Assembly (NCBI GenBank): GCA_030144725.1 | Contig: JASKMD010000026.1 | Location: forward strand, 11,152,616-11,216,615 | Direction of reading: 5' to 3' | DNA length: 64,000 bases | From: Haematococcus lacustris | Lineage: Eukaryota > Chlorophyta > Chlorophyceae > Chlamydomonadales > Haematococcaceae | Shown: positions 20,956-32,194 of the stretch, piece by piece | How positions within the stretch are numbered: the first letter of the stretch is position 1 | Layout of the letters: each line of letters starts with the position of its first letter | Made by a program: the position numbers and the translations under genes | Notes under the pieces: generated by a model | What the model was told of the DNA's origin: nothing | Databases searched by the model: none | The model's input: the letters and a program-made list of their open reading frames with translations, nothing else

Positions 20956-21690
20956 GCAGGACCCTGTACGCGTGCGGCAAGACCCTGTGAACGTGTGTCG
21001 TAGGAACCTGTAGCCGTGCGGCAGGACCCTGTGAGAATATGTCGTAGGACCCTGTAGCCGTGCGGCAGAACCCTGTGAGAATGTGTCGCAGAACCCTGTA
21101 GCCGTGCGGCAGGACCCTGTGAAACTTTAATGTAAGACCCTGTAGCCGTGCGGCAGAACCCTGTAGACGTGTGTCGTAAGACCCTGTAGCCGTGCGGCAG
21201 AACCCTGTAGACGTGTATCGTACGACCCTGTAGACGTGCGGCAGAACCCTGTGAGAATGTGTCGCAGAACCCTGTAGGCGTGCGGCAGGACCCTGTAAAA
21301 CTGTGTCGTAGGACCCTGTAGCCGTGCGGCAGAACCCTGTAGACGTGTATCGTACGACCCTGTAGACGTGCGGCAGGACCCTGTGAGAATATGTCGTAGG
21401 AACCTGTAGGCGTGCGGCAGAACCCTGTAGCCTAATGTGGCAGGACCCTGTGGGCGTGCGGCAGAACCCTGTAGCCTAATGTAGCAGGACCCTGTAGGCG
21501 TGCGGCAAGACCCTGTAGACAAACGTCGCAGGACCCTGTAGCCGTGCGGCAGAACCCTGTGAGAATGTGTCGCAGGACCCTGTAGCCGTGCGGCAGAACC
21601 CTGTAGACGTGTGTCGTAGGACCCTGTAGCCGTGCGGCAGAACCCTGTGGCCCAGGACCCTGTACAGGGTCGGTAGGACCCGGTACAGGG
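20956..21690 (-). repeat. CAGGGTCCTG minisatellite, inverted orientation
   Basis: The reverse complement of the 14.9-16.6 kb family: alternating AGGACCCTGTAGCCGTGCGGC and AGAACCCTGTGAGAATGTGTCGC-type half-units, more diverged than the plus array. It ends at 21,650-21,695 in inverted pairs (GGACCCTGTACAGGGTC, GGACCCGGTACAGGGTC), as the plus array begins. The two arrays therefore face each other across about 4.3 kb of satellites. Confidence 0.9.
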
Positions 21691-21699
21691 TCGGGCGAT

Positions 21700-22130
21700 T
21701 TTTCAAATAGTTATAACATCGCAGCAACTTTGAGTTTTTCAATGATTACAACGGCGATGAGTCGGCCATTCCTGGGGCTATCTGCAGTATGCCTCCCGGG
21801 AGAAAATGATGTAGTCGACTTCCGGCCTTAATCGGCGCGAGTGCTGCATCACCTGATTTCGGCCACATGTATCAGTTGGCACTAGCTGCAATCGCCACCG
21901 AGGGGCAGGGTGCTCTGGCTCAAGCGCCAGCTCCTGGCTGCACGCTCCGCAAGCGTACCACACCTGCTGGTTTGGGGCAGCCAAAGACAGCTGCCAAGCG
22001 CAAGCGGTGACACAGTTGCGCAAGCGAGACATAGTTAATCACAGGTTGTAGTGGCCACCTCACCCAACCGCACCTGCCAACTGCCTCCGTGCCACATTCC
22101 TGCAGCCGTTTTCCAAACCGACTGTTGCTG
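21700..22130. other. Unassigned spacer
   Basis: No supported gene. Short frames on the minus strand have no recognisable domain. It leads into the first unit of the tandem repeat cluster. Confidence 0.4.
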
Positions 22131-22134
22131 CCGA

Positions 22135-24420
22135 CGCGCATGCTCGCGTAGAGCAGCCTGAGCGCGCGGGCGGTCGTAGCGATGACTGCATGCTCCGCTA
22201 CGGCTCAAATTTGAATCACTAACTTTGACGCTTTGCTGTGCACGGCCTACTCTGTATTTAATTATTCTGGATGGGTGAACGGTAGCTGTTTGGGTTGCCT
22301 ACATTGTGAACCATATAGCATAGTATTTGGTGCAGTGGGTGCAAAGTTACAGCCGTCCTACTAATAAGGGTCGGTTTCTTGTCATTTTCTGTTAGTTGGG
22401 AACACCTGACTTCTCGACGAATACATCATTTGGGTCGGCGCACACGAAGGTAGCACCGGGTTACCCCCCCCCCCCCCCCCCCTCCACTGTGTCCTCCACT
22501 GTGTTGCACCCGTTGCTCAGGTGTTCCCAACATGGGGTTGGTAATATGCATGCAACTACTCTCTCAATACTGTATCGTTTTCGATAGCGTTTATCACATT
22601 GGTAGCTGCAAATCAATGCGCGTCATCTGACCATCAGCGCAAGCCATTGGAGTTTTTGCTCGCGTACTGCCACATGTGCCCGCGAACAAACCACAGCGGC
22701 GATATGGGTCTCCTTGGCACGGTGAGCCACATCGCTGTGACCCCATCTACCTAGCGCAGTGAGCGGGTTGTGCACACATGGAATGTCCGGCAAACACCCA
22801 TCGCGATGCCTGCCGGGCGTGCAGGGCGCCTAGACGGGGTGATTGGAACATATAGTTATACTCGCTTCCGCCGAATACACCATCTGGGTCGGCGCACACT
22901 AAGGTATCACCGGCTTATAACCCCCCTCCTCCACTGTGTCCATCACTGTGTTGCACCCGCTGCACCCGCAAGAAAAAGGCTATAAAACGTTTGTTCTTGA
23001 CCCATTGGCGCATCTATTGAAACAAACCGCACGTTTAACAGCCCAGGCCTCTATCAGTTTGACATCTTCAAAGTGACATCATGTTCTCCAAGCAGAATCA
23101 GGGCTACGGGGCTGTGGGGTGGCAGTTGAGCTATGAAACTTTGCACGCAGGTGGATGGCATGTAGGGGAGTGTAACTCTAAGAGGAGCCGAGTCCTGATT
23201 CGGTCATGGTGTGGAGTTGTGTGTCTGACTGCATGGCCCCGGTCCTGAGATCGGCTAGGGGAGTTGGGGGTCACCGACCAAAGTGAGCTTTTGGCTTGTC
23301 TGAGTATGAGTGTCTGTAGCAATGTCTGAGAGGAGCTCAACCTAGTAAGTAGCATGCTGTAAGTCAAAATGGTCGAGCTGTGACATTGCCCTCCAGGTAT
23401 GGGGAGGAGGTGGGCTCAGTGCCACATCGCTGCAACCGCTTTTCGATCCGACTGCTGCCGCCGACGCGCATGCTCATGTTGAGCAGCCTAAGCGACGCGG
23501 GCGGTCGCAGCGATGACTGCATGCTCCGCTACGGCTCAAATTTTGAATCACTAACTTTGACGCTTTGTTTTGCACGGCCTACTCAGTGTATATCAATTTT
23601 GGATGGGTGAAAGGTAGCTGGCCGGGTTGGCTATACTGTGAATCATCTAGCATAATATTTGGCTCAGTGAGTGCAGAGTTACAGCCGTCCTACTGCCAAG
23701 GGTCGGTTTCCTGTCATTTTCGGTTAGTTGGGAACACCTGACCGTTGCACCTAGAGGAAAAGCGACATAGAATTGTTGTTCTTGACCCATTGGCGGATCT
23801 CTTGAAACAAACCGTACATCAAGCAACCCAGGCCGCTATCTGTTTGACATCTTTAAAGTGACATCATGTTCTCCAAGCATAATCAGTCCTGATTCGGTCA
23901 TGGTGTGGAGTTGTGTGATTGACTGCATGGCTTTGGCCCTGAGATCGGCTAAGGGAGTTGGGGGGTCACAGACCAAAGTGAGCTCTTGGCTTGTCTGAGT
24001 AAGAGCGTTTGTAACACTGTCCTAGATGAGCTTAACCTAGTATGTAGCATGCTGTAAGTCCCAATGGTCGAGCTGTGGCATTGCCCTCCAGGTAAGGGGG
24101 GGAGGTGGGCTCATTGCCACATCGCCGCATTCGCTTTCCGATCCGACTGCTGCTGCCGACGCGCATGCTCATGTAGAGCAGCCTGAGCGACGCGGGCTGT
24201 CGCAGCGATGACTGCATGCCCCGCCACGGTTCGAATTTAAATCACTAACATTGATGCTTTGCTGTGCACGGCCTACTAACTGCATAACTATTCTGGATGG
24301 GTCGAAGGTAGCTGGCTGTGTTGGCTACATTGTGGACCATCTAGCATAGTAATTGGCGCAGTGAGTGCAAAGTTGCAGCCGTCCTACTACCAGGGGTAGG
24401 TTTTCTGTTAGTTGGGGGCG
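22135..24420 (+). repeat. Tandem/dispersed repeat cluster (about 285-bp and 780-bp units)
   Basis: A block of about 285 bp (GACTGCATGCTCCGCTACGG, GACGCTTTGCTGTGCACGG, TCTGGATGGGT, TTAGTTGGG) occurs at 22,135-22,400, 23,455-23,745 and 24,150-24,415. The last two are each preceded by the 230-bp dispersed repeat and by TTCTTGACCCATTGGCG, giving a tandem unit of about 780 bp in which the second copy is shortened. A third pair (GGGTCGGCGCACAC..., CCTCCACTGTGTCC) links 22,430-22,510 with 22,880-22,965. No coding region is supported in these 2.3 kb. Confidence 0.8.
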
Positions 24421-24432
24421 CCCGAAGCTACT

Positions 24433-24750
24433 GGCCCTGTTCGCACTCGATTCGTTTTTCTATATTCGATGTTGTTGACGGTTAACTAGTTAACTGCCGC
24501 GCTTTAGTTGGCTAGCTTCATCCGCGGGGGCTGCTGCGTCCGAGTCCGCGGGGCCTGCAACATCTGCAGCAACTGGACCTGTTGTAGCTGCGTCCGAATG
24601 CTCTGAATGCGTCCGAATGCTCTGAATGCGGGGTCTAATCGTGCTGGGTCACAACGGACAGCTAGGCAGCCAGTGGCTCGGAACGGGAAAAAGTGCGTTG
24701 GTTGGCCGCGAATAATTCACAATTCAAAATTTGCGAGTGCGAACAGGGCC
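24433..24750. mobile_element. Small TIR element (MITE-like), 318 bp
   Basis: The ends are perfect 17-bp inverted repeats: GGCCCTGTTCGCACTCG at 24433-24449 and its complement at 24734-24750. The GGCCCTGTT start resembles PIF/Harbinger and Tourist-like ends. A clear target duplication is not seen, so the superfamily is open. The interior has a 19-bp direct repeat (GCGTCCGAATGCTCTGAAT, about 24,590-24,630) and no coding capacity. Confidence 0.55.
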
Positions 24751-25268
24751 TATGCCCGTGGCGTTCTAGCATGCCATTTGGATTTGCATGACATGTGTGC
24801 ATTCCATACAACTTCTTTGCAAGGACTTCGCAACAAACCTCCCAGGGACATCCGTATTAATGTCTGCGAGTAGGCCTAGCTGGCATTGTGGAAAAGTACC
24901 GATTGTAACAACAGCTGACGGCTGACCAGAGCTGAATAGGCGTGAAACCTACGCTTGAGTCGTACCCGTTATCTCTCGCACTTTGCCCCCAATACCATCC
25001 TTTTTTTGCGTTTAACGGTCATGGCATGCTCGATGGCGCTCTGGATGCGTTTAGCCCATGTAATCAGAGCTGACGTTGATCCCGACCCAACAGCAGGTGC
25101 TGACCCCAAACCCCTCATGATCCTCCCCTGATGCGGCCTAGCAGCCTAACGGCTGACGGCTTAAGCGGTGTAAGCCACATCATCAAACCCCTCATGATCC
25201 TCCCCAGTATGGCAAGAGTCGTGATTAAATTCAGAAGTCCCCAACATGGGGTTGGTAATCTTCATACA
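24751..25268. other. Unassigned spacer with one shared 52-bp block
   Basis: No gene is supported. Bases 25,133-25,184 are the near-perfect reverse complement of 47,249-47,301, 3' of Crypton copy C (both contain TTAAGCGGTGTAAGCCACATC). This suggests an element end shared by the two places. Confidence 0.5.
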
Positions 25269-25327
25269 AGGGTTAGGGTTAGGATTAGGGGTCAGTGTTA
25301 GGGGTTAGGGTTAGGGTTAGGGTTAGG
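25269..25327 (+). repeat. Interstitial telomere-like tract (GGGTTA)n
   Basis: About nine imperfect TTAGGG units, with TTAGGGG and GTCAGTG variants. TTAGGG-type telomeres are reported in some chlamydomonadalean lineages, while Chlamydomonas itself uses TTTTAGGG. The tract is internal in this window and flanked by unique sequence. Confidence 0.8.
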
Positions 25328-25409
25328 CCTGGGGGAACTCTCCATATAGTGGGAAGATTTGTAGTAACCTTCAAGCAGGCCCATGCAGTGGGAATTCTGC
25401 GATGCACAA

Positions 25410-25540
25410 TGGTAGTTTTGATGAGGTGCCCAGTGGTCTGTTGGGAAAGTGCCACCGGAATGGGGTTTGTGGTCATCAAGGGTGCGACCGAGGATGCTTC
25501 AACTTGATTGGAGTAGCTGAGTGAGATTACCCACAGTCCA
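25410..25540 (+). repeat. 130-bp dispersed repeat, copy 1
   Basis: About 85-90 % similar by eye to 34,738-34,865 (TAGTTTTGATGAGGTGC, GGGGTTTGTRGTCATCAAGG, GCGACCGAGGATGCTTC, GGAGTAGCTGAGTGAGA). No coding frame. The family is unknown. Confidence 0.75.
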
Positions 25541-25726
25541 ACTTGTTGTTCCTTGTTGAATAAGTTTTGTTGGCCTGAGTTTTATACAAATGTGGCCCCA
25601 ATACCATCCTCATCCTCATCATTGCATGGCTTGCAATGTGCCAAGACGAAAACCACCACTGCAAACAGCTAGTTGAGACAGCTGACAGAATACTAGCAAG
25701 CTGTGGGCACGTGGCCCCCTCGCAGG

Positions 25727-28122
25727 TCAAAGCCACTCCCCCGCCTGCGCCCGGAAGTAGTCCTGCTCCGTGACATAAGTGACCTTGACGAGGTTGCCGT
25801 CGAACTCCCGGCCATCCATCATGGCCTTGCACCGGGTCGCAGCTTCCTGGGCTGAGAAGCGGATGTACACGCGGCAGCTTGTGGGAGGCGGCAGGGTCTT
25901 GGGAGGGGTGGGTATGCACAGCCCCGCCACTGCCCCGCACTTGACCACTTCCACGTACACGTCATCATACAGCTGCACACAGGTCAGGCGCGGCTCCTTG
26001 GCGGCTGCCGAGCCACATCGCACAGGTCCATGCCACACGCAAGTGGCAGCTGTCACACCCACCCAGTTGTTTTATTGCATTTGCCCTCTTTCCAAGTTCA
26101 TAGCGCACAGTAGCATAGCTCAAATGGTGTGCAGCACCCAGCGCCAGCTCTGGTCCTGATCTCCCTGTATTGCCTGCCATGCCATATCTTGCCTGCTGCT
26201 CCTCCCTGCCTTGGCACCCATTGACCCTAGTTCCCATGCCCCTGTAAACCCCTCTCCCTATGGTGTGCTGCGGTGGCCTGCTGGCTGCTGCTCCTGCCAA
26301 TGCACACACACCTCACGCCGGGCGGCCTCATCCTGGACGGCGATGGCCAGCATCAGGTTCTCTAAGAGCACCACATTGGTGGGCCCCCCGCTGACCTGTG
26401 GGCAGTGGCAGCCAGGTCGACACGTCACGCCAGCCAGCTGATGTGGCGAGCAGAGGGAGTGTAAGGGAGCACACAGCTCACAGTCAGTGGGCCGCACTGT
26501 GGCGATAGCTATGCAGGCTTAGGTAAGTTGCCTGCATAACCAATGGGCGCAGCATGCGGCAGTTGTACTTTGACATGGGGCCCATGGCGGCAGGAAACGC
26601 AGGTGGGTGATGCCATGTGATGATGAGGCCACTGAAGCTCATCACAGCCCAACCCAAACGAAGATGTCATTCAGCATGGGGCCAGTCTGCATTTGAGGTG
26701 CGCTTGAGGGGCCCAGGTTTTGGCGCAGGCCGTCATCTCAGCTTCATGGGCAGCAGGAGAGCAGCAGGCATACCAGGCAATGAGCATGGCAGCTCTTAGA
26801 AATGCAGGGCAGGGTAAGAGTGGATCAGACGGGAGTTACCATGTTGTGGCTGGCCATGTCCCTGATGTTTGTGCTCCCTAGCAGCACCAGGAGAAATGTT
26901 ACATGACACCAGCATGGGCATCAGGTCTCACCAGGCAGCTATATGTGTGTCACAGTGGTCCCTTGAGCGCAAGTGCTGCCCTCTGACCTGAGCTGCAAAC
27001 ATCTGCGCCATGGTCAGCTTGGCCTGCTGCTCGATAGCAGGCGGCTCAATGTAACCCTTGGGCCGCCCTATGTTGAGCTGCCGCCCGCACAGCTCCACCT
27101 TGTCTAGGTGCAGCGCAGCCAGGGCCAGGGCAGCGGTGCGAAGCTCGACAAAGGAGAAGCGACCTGGGGTTTAGAGCAGGAGGGACAAGGTGAACGAAAG
27201 GTTAAAAGCGAGAAGGAGGCACAGCTCGAGCCTAATGGAGCCATGCCATCACAAGACATTGCAAGGGATGTATGAGAAGCACTGGTGAGGATGCCTGAAG
27301 CCAATTGCCAGTGTGATATTCGCTGAGACTTGTTACACCCACAGGTATGGGGCAAATACGTACCCTCGCTTGCACTTGCATTCACAGTGTGGACACTGGG
27401 TTGGGAAGGAGTGGGCTACAGGGTGAAGCCACATGCCTTGGTGCAAGGCAGGTACCTGCCTGTAGGGTCGATCTTCACGTCCAGCACTGGAGGTGTGGTG
27501 ATAGGGTCGGGCACCATGTTGCTCAGCACTGCGTTGAACAGCTCCCGCAGCATCTCCGCATTGACTACCCCTGTGGCAAGGTTGCCTATGTACAGCTCAC
27601 GCTGCTTCTTGTTGGTCTGAGTAGGCGGCGCATCTAACGCCAAGTCGCTGGCTGTTGGAGCTGTCTGAGAGGCCAAGCCACCTAGAGGCATGCCCAGGCC
27701 GGTCTGCTGGAACATGACTTGCTGGTGCTGTTGTGCTTGCACTGCCAACAGCTGCCGCTGCAGCTGTTGTTGTTGTTGCAACGCAGCCACGGCCTGCATG
27801 CAAGGCGAGGTCACGGGTAAAGGTTTGGACGGGTGGATCCTACTGACAAGCAGCATGTGCTTGCCTGCATCGCGGCGATGGCATCTGCAGCTGCTGTGGA
27901 GATGGGTTTGGTCCTCTCACGGCTGCGACTCCGCTCACTGCACAATGCGTATACTTCGACGCAATGTGCCGTAGGCTGCTCCTGGAATGCACTTTCTCAA
28001 CCCATATGGCACCTGCGTCGGGCCTCGGGGGAGCGGGAGTGTCTGCGGCGTGAACGCGAGCGGGACCTGGATCTCCGCCGGTCACGAGAGCGGGACCTGC
28101 GGGAACGCTCTCTTGACCCCAT
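25727..28122 (-). CDS. U2AF large-subunit-like splicing factor (RS domain, one RRM, UHM)
   Basis: Six exons (minus): 28122-28013, 27937-27865, 27793-27460, 27163-26988, 26395-26312, 25972-25727. Phases agree throughout, giving 340 residues. Residues 1-50 are an RS domain (MGSRERSRRS, SRSRSRSRR). A Gln-rich stretch follows, then an RRM at about 100-210 with RNP2 LYIGNL and RNP1 RFSFVELR, continuing GRPKGYIEPP. The C-terminus is a UHM-type pseudo-RRM (NVVLLENLM, CRVYIRFS, VTYVTEQDYF), the part that binds partner splicing factors in U2AF65. Introns 2 and 3 need GC-AG boundaries (CAG/GCAAG and ACAG/GCAGGT). The canonical alternative for intron 3 breaks the RRM frame. Compared with U2AF65 the second RRM is missing, so this may be a U2AF-related paralogue. 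Role: 3' splice-site recognition in the nucleus. Confidence 0.85.
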
Positions 28123-29600
28123 GGCTGCTTAGGTAGCCTTCCTACAAGCAAATGTTCTTGCAGGACGTTGCATGCAAGTGGAGCCAACTTGCTAGTCCAT
28201 GCCGCCGTTCCCACCAGGCGCCTATATCTCCTGCGACGGTCTGTTGTAGACCCTTTTGCCTGGTGTGAAACCTTGTTTCAGCAACAGTGACGGAGATATG
28301 GGCCAGGGAGGGGGCAAGTTGACTCAAGGATGTGATAACTTAATAGTGTCCCAGCCAGAGTGTGGGCCAGAGGAGGGGGCAACCTTTCAACCCAAGCGAA
28401 GGCACCAGGTCACCCCCGCGGTTGGCCCACCCTCCATTGCCCAAGAGATACAAACTAACTCATTTCTGCACGGATGAGGCCGCCGGTTGGTGCGATGAGC
28501 TGCTGATGGCCTGACCAGTGTGCAGCCAGCCCTAGCGGTTTTAGCGGTTGCGCCTTGCGGTGCTTTGCGGGCGGGACTAACTTACACTTCCGGCCGTGGT
28601 AGGTGTTGTCTCTATCGCGGGCAGCGCGGGCGTCTCCGGAAGCCTTTCTTTTGCGCTGCGCCACGGTGAGGTCTGGCTGTTGTGCCTCGTCGCGATCCAA
28701 GATGTCATTGTTTATTCTTTTAGAAAATAACACCGTGAAGCACCACAAAGGGGGTATTTCCAATGCGGGGTAGCGGGGTAGAGGGGAACGGGGGAATTCA
28801 CTTTTTACCCCCCCTTTTTCAATGCGGGGGAATGGGGGAAAATGGAGGTTATGTTCGTTGTGTTGCGAGTTGTGGCGAGTGGCCGCGAGTGGGCTGGGCT
28901 GGGCTGGGGGCTGTAGAGGTGGTATTGGTAGACACCTAGTACATTGCAGGGTTGGGCAAGGCCAAGCGGAGCAGTTCAATGGTTGCACATGCAAGAAGCC
29001 TTAAGAATTCGCCGTTGGGGAATTCCCCAAGGGGAATGGCGGTGGTTGGTCCCTAACCGCCCTCCCCTCCTCGCTTTTTGCTACCCCAGCCGAACCCCGC
29101 GGTAGCAAAAAAGTGTTCGGGGGAAAAAATGAGGGGGTACTTTGAAGACCTCGATGGCCGATGGCTCGCAGCCAGATGGCACGCAGCCAGGAGGCTCACG
29201 CATAGAGCGTGACCAGGACTATTGTAGCGACCGACCTGGCCCAAGAGTCAGGTTTTCGCGGTGAAACGATTCACATGGCTTGCAAAACCGATGCAACACT
29301 CACGCACGGGAACACAAAAAGCTGAAGCGATGCTTGGTCCTGCACCTGCACCCATCACTGCTCCTGTTCCAGCATCCGTTGTTGGTGCTGCAGCTGCATC
29401 TTAAGCAGGGCTGTGACAAGTCTTTCGTCTACGTCGTCTTTTCGTCTCATACAACCGTCTTTCGTCTGTCAATCTGTCTATCTATCTTTCGTCTGTCGAT
29501 GTGTGACTAGTGCCCGCCCCTGTGACCACTTGCGGCCCGTGGCTCTGAGCGTTGTGCAAGCAATGGATCATCAAATGCGATGGAATGGATGCACCGGGTT
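28123..29600. other. Intergenic region with foldback motifs
   Basis: No gene is confidently supported. A minus-strand frame at 28,455-28,994 carries a basic stretch (AQRKRKASGDARAARDRD), but no family is recognised. TTGGGGAATTCCCCAA near 29,014 is a perfect 16-bp palindrome. A hairpin with a stem of about 13 bp (CTTTTTGCTACC...GGTAGCAAAAAAG) lies at about 29,072-29,113. These hint at a decayed foldback element. Confidence 0.4.
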
Positions 29601-29664
29601 CTTCCACAGTCACTTCGGCCCCAGTGCCCGGCTTAGTTAACGGCGACCGAGTACTGCTGCAGCA

Positions 29665-29835
29665 AATAGCAAAGACTGAGAGCCGCTGCCAGCAAGCTCG
29701 ACCCAAAAGCATCCGACGCCAGCTTTGTTCAACTGGGTTGTGCAAGAAGCCATCCCCATTAGCGTGGTGGAGTCGCCAGCGTTCCAAGCCTTCGTGGAGG
29801 CCCTGAACCCATCGTTCGTGCTGCCATCTCGCTAA
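29665..29835 (+). pseudogene. hAT transposase fragment (N-terminal region)
   Basis: One frame reads ...ALFNWVVQEAIPISVVES followed by PAFQAFVEALNP and FVLPSR before a stop. This is the pattern just after the BED finger of hAT transposases (small hydrophobic, I-P-x-S-V-V-E-x-P-x-F, L-N-P, P-S-R). No zinc finger or catalytic core is attached, so this is a remnant. Confidence 0.5.
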
Positions 29836-29989
29836 TCGGTGGGTGTTGTCTTCTTGTGCACTAATACTTGTATTGTGTCCACTTGGTGGCTTTGTTTTTG
29901 TTTGTTGCATTTTGGTTGTGCTCGTCTTGTTGGCTTGCTTACCTCATATGATGATGATGATGATGCTGCAGATGAGCGGCCACATGCTA

Positions 29990-30060
29990 TTGGAGGAGTA
30001 CGCAGCTGTCAGCCTGTCAGCCTGACGGCTATTGGAGGAGTACGCAGCTGTCAGCCTGAC
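29990..30060 (+). repeat. Direct repeat of about 36 bp
   Basis: CTATTGGAGGAGTACGCAGC and the following TGTCAGCCTGACGG occur twice in tandem inside the hAT remnant region. A short tandem duplication. Confidence 0.8.
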
Positions 30061-30389
30061 GGCTGTTGAAATGCCCTACGAACAGCAAGCTGGGGGGGCC
30101 GCAGTGAGCAATCAAGACCCGGCTGCATTGGTGGCTCATGGGCAGTTGCCTTGACTGCACGCGTGTTTGGTGGCTGCCAAGCAGCCAACCACCCCCTCCC
30201 AATTTGCAGACCCCGCCCTCTTCTCCGTGCAGCCCCACCTCGCACGCAGCTGTTGCCTGTCCATTTTGCTCTGCACACCTCACCGCCCACACATTTTCTG
30301 CACACCTCACCGCCCACCCCTTGAAATGGTGGGCTGAGAGGGGGGGGGGGGTGCCCCCATACTGGAGGCAGCGGCGCAGCTGGTTTACT

Positions 30390-30513
30390 GCAGGCGGCGG
30401 CGCAGCGACAAGCGGCTAAGCTTGCTGTTGGGCCGCATATGGCTCACAGCGTTCATCTACTTTAACAAGAGGGTCCTGGAGCGCAAACCTAAGCCACAGC
30501 CAGAAGCTGAGTA
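30390..30513 (+). pseudogene. Possible hAT transposase C-terminal fragment
   Basis: A short frame reads KRLSLLLGRIWLTAFIYFN followed by KRVLERKP and a stop. This resembles the end of hAT dimerisation domains (RLS-L.R...L..I.FN.R.L). It lies about 0.6 kb downstream of the N-terminal fragment, and the catalytic part between them is missing. Confidence 0.35.
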
Positions 30514-30519
30514 GCAGCA

Positions 30520-31657
30520 GTTTGCGCAGTGGATGCAACACATGCCCGGGGAAGCATAATGCCCGTGGGCTTCCAATGGGCACCCAGGTAAGCGCACGTT
30601 GGGCACCCAGGTAAGCGCACGTTGTATAACGTGTGTCTTGTACCATGTGTCTTGCACCATCCTTGTAGCATTAATGGCAGCTCTGCATGGAGCTCACACA
30701 CATGACCATGAATTGTTGTTGTCACCAATCTCAGGTGGAGACGGTACCGGACACGTGCTATTGTTTAGAGACCGCCATGGAGCTCATGGGCTGCAAGATT
30801 TGATCGAGCTCTGGCTTGTCACTATTAGGCCAGATTTGACCTCATGCATCAGATGAGAAGTGGAGGATATCTTTCTTAGCATCGTGAAAGCAGCTGCAAG
30901 TTTACAAAGATATAAATAGAAAGAATAGAAGGAGCTTAGCTCAGCTGTGACACGTCCTGCAGTAATTTAAATATTTTTCGCATATCACGTACAGGCCATC
31001 CCAGCATGTAAGACTTGCACCGCTGGGCTCAGCGCGTCGCTGTTAGCTCCCTGCCGGATGTCCACCTCCGTAGCCTGAAGAATCTGGACCAAGCGTAGCC
31101 TAGAGAACTGTCCAGTCGACGGAGTGCGGTATAATAGACCCCATGCGCATCGCAAAGCTTCTAATAGCTTGAGCGCTGACTTTCGTGCTCCTTGCAAGTG
31201 GAGCGACCGACGATGCCAGTGAGAACATTGGCTCTTGTCTCGCTGCGTAGCTGCTAAAATGAACGCGTGGGACTCATAAATTGTGGACCCGACTGCGACC
31301 ATGCAGAACTGCTGCAAACCCGGCCCCCTGTCCAGCCTCAGCGAATTTAAAGCTGAAAACATATCCGTCTGCTCGTCATGGCACAAGGTATGCAATAGAT
31401 TAGGTTGCATGATGATGCATACAGTGTGTGCATCTTGGCAGGGAATAGTACCACATCACACATGATGTGGTGTCACATGGCACATGTGTAACATTTAGGC
31501 CTGAAACTTGTGTGGTGATATGACAGTGCTCATAGCAACCCCTTGCCGCAGTTTCATCTAAAGGTAATATTGCAGGCAATTACAGCATAGTTTCAACCGC
31601 AGACTCCATTGCTATGGATGATGTCGATGCCCAACAACACACCACATGCAGCACCTG
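30520..31657. other. Unassigned region up to the assembly gap
   Basis: No supported gene. There is a tandem GGGCACCCAGGTAAGCGCACGTT pair near 30,580-30,620. The 400-bp stretch 30,985-31,410 has an open minus frame without recognisable domains. Confidence 0.4.
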
Positions 31658-32157
31658 NNNNNNNNNNNNNNNNNNNNNNNNNNNNNNNNNNNNNNNNNNN
31701 NNNNNNNNNNNNNNNNNNNNNNNNNNNNNNNNNNNNNNNNNNNNNNNNNNNNNNNNNNNNNNNNNNNNNNNNNNNNNNNNNNNNNNNNNNNNNNNNNNNN
31801 NNNNNNNNNNNNNNNNNNNNNNNNNNNNNNNNNNNNNNNNNNNNNNNNNNNNNNNNNNNNNNNNNNNNNNNNNNNNNNNNNNNNNNNNNNNNNNNNNNNN
31901 NNNNNNNNNNNNNNNNNNNNNNNNNNNNNNNNNNNNNNNNNNNNNNNNNNNNNNNNNNNNNNNNNNNNNNNNNNNNNNNNNNNNNNNNNNNNNNNNNNNN
32001 NNNNNNNNNNNNNNNNNNNNNNNNNNNNNNNNNNNNNNNNNNNNNNNNNNNNNNNNNNNNNNNNNNNNNNNNNNNNNNNNNNNNNNNNNNNNNNNNNNNN
32101 NNNNNNNNNNNNNNNNNNNNNNNNNNNNNNNNNNNNNNNNNNNNNNNNNNNNNNNNN
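31658..32157. other. Assembly gap, 500 N
   Basis: Exactly 500 undetermined bases, a conventional placeholder length, so the true distance is unknown. Open frames crossing it are meaningless. Confidence 1.
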
Positions 32158-32194
32158 CCGTGTATGGCAGCCAACATGCTATGGAGGTTGATAG

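Noticed and set aside
14943..21690. CRISPR array
   Set aside because: Spacers between the cores are themselves repeated and the setting is eukaryotic. It is a minisatellite.
27833..28132. Plus-strand Arg/Glu-rich frame
   Set aside because: It is the antisense shadow of the RS domain encoded on the minus strand, where phase-consistent splicing leads into an RRM.
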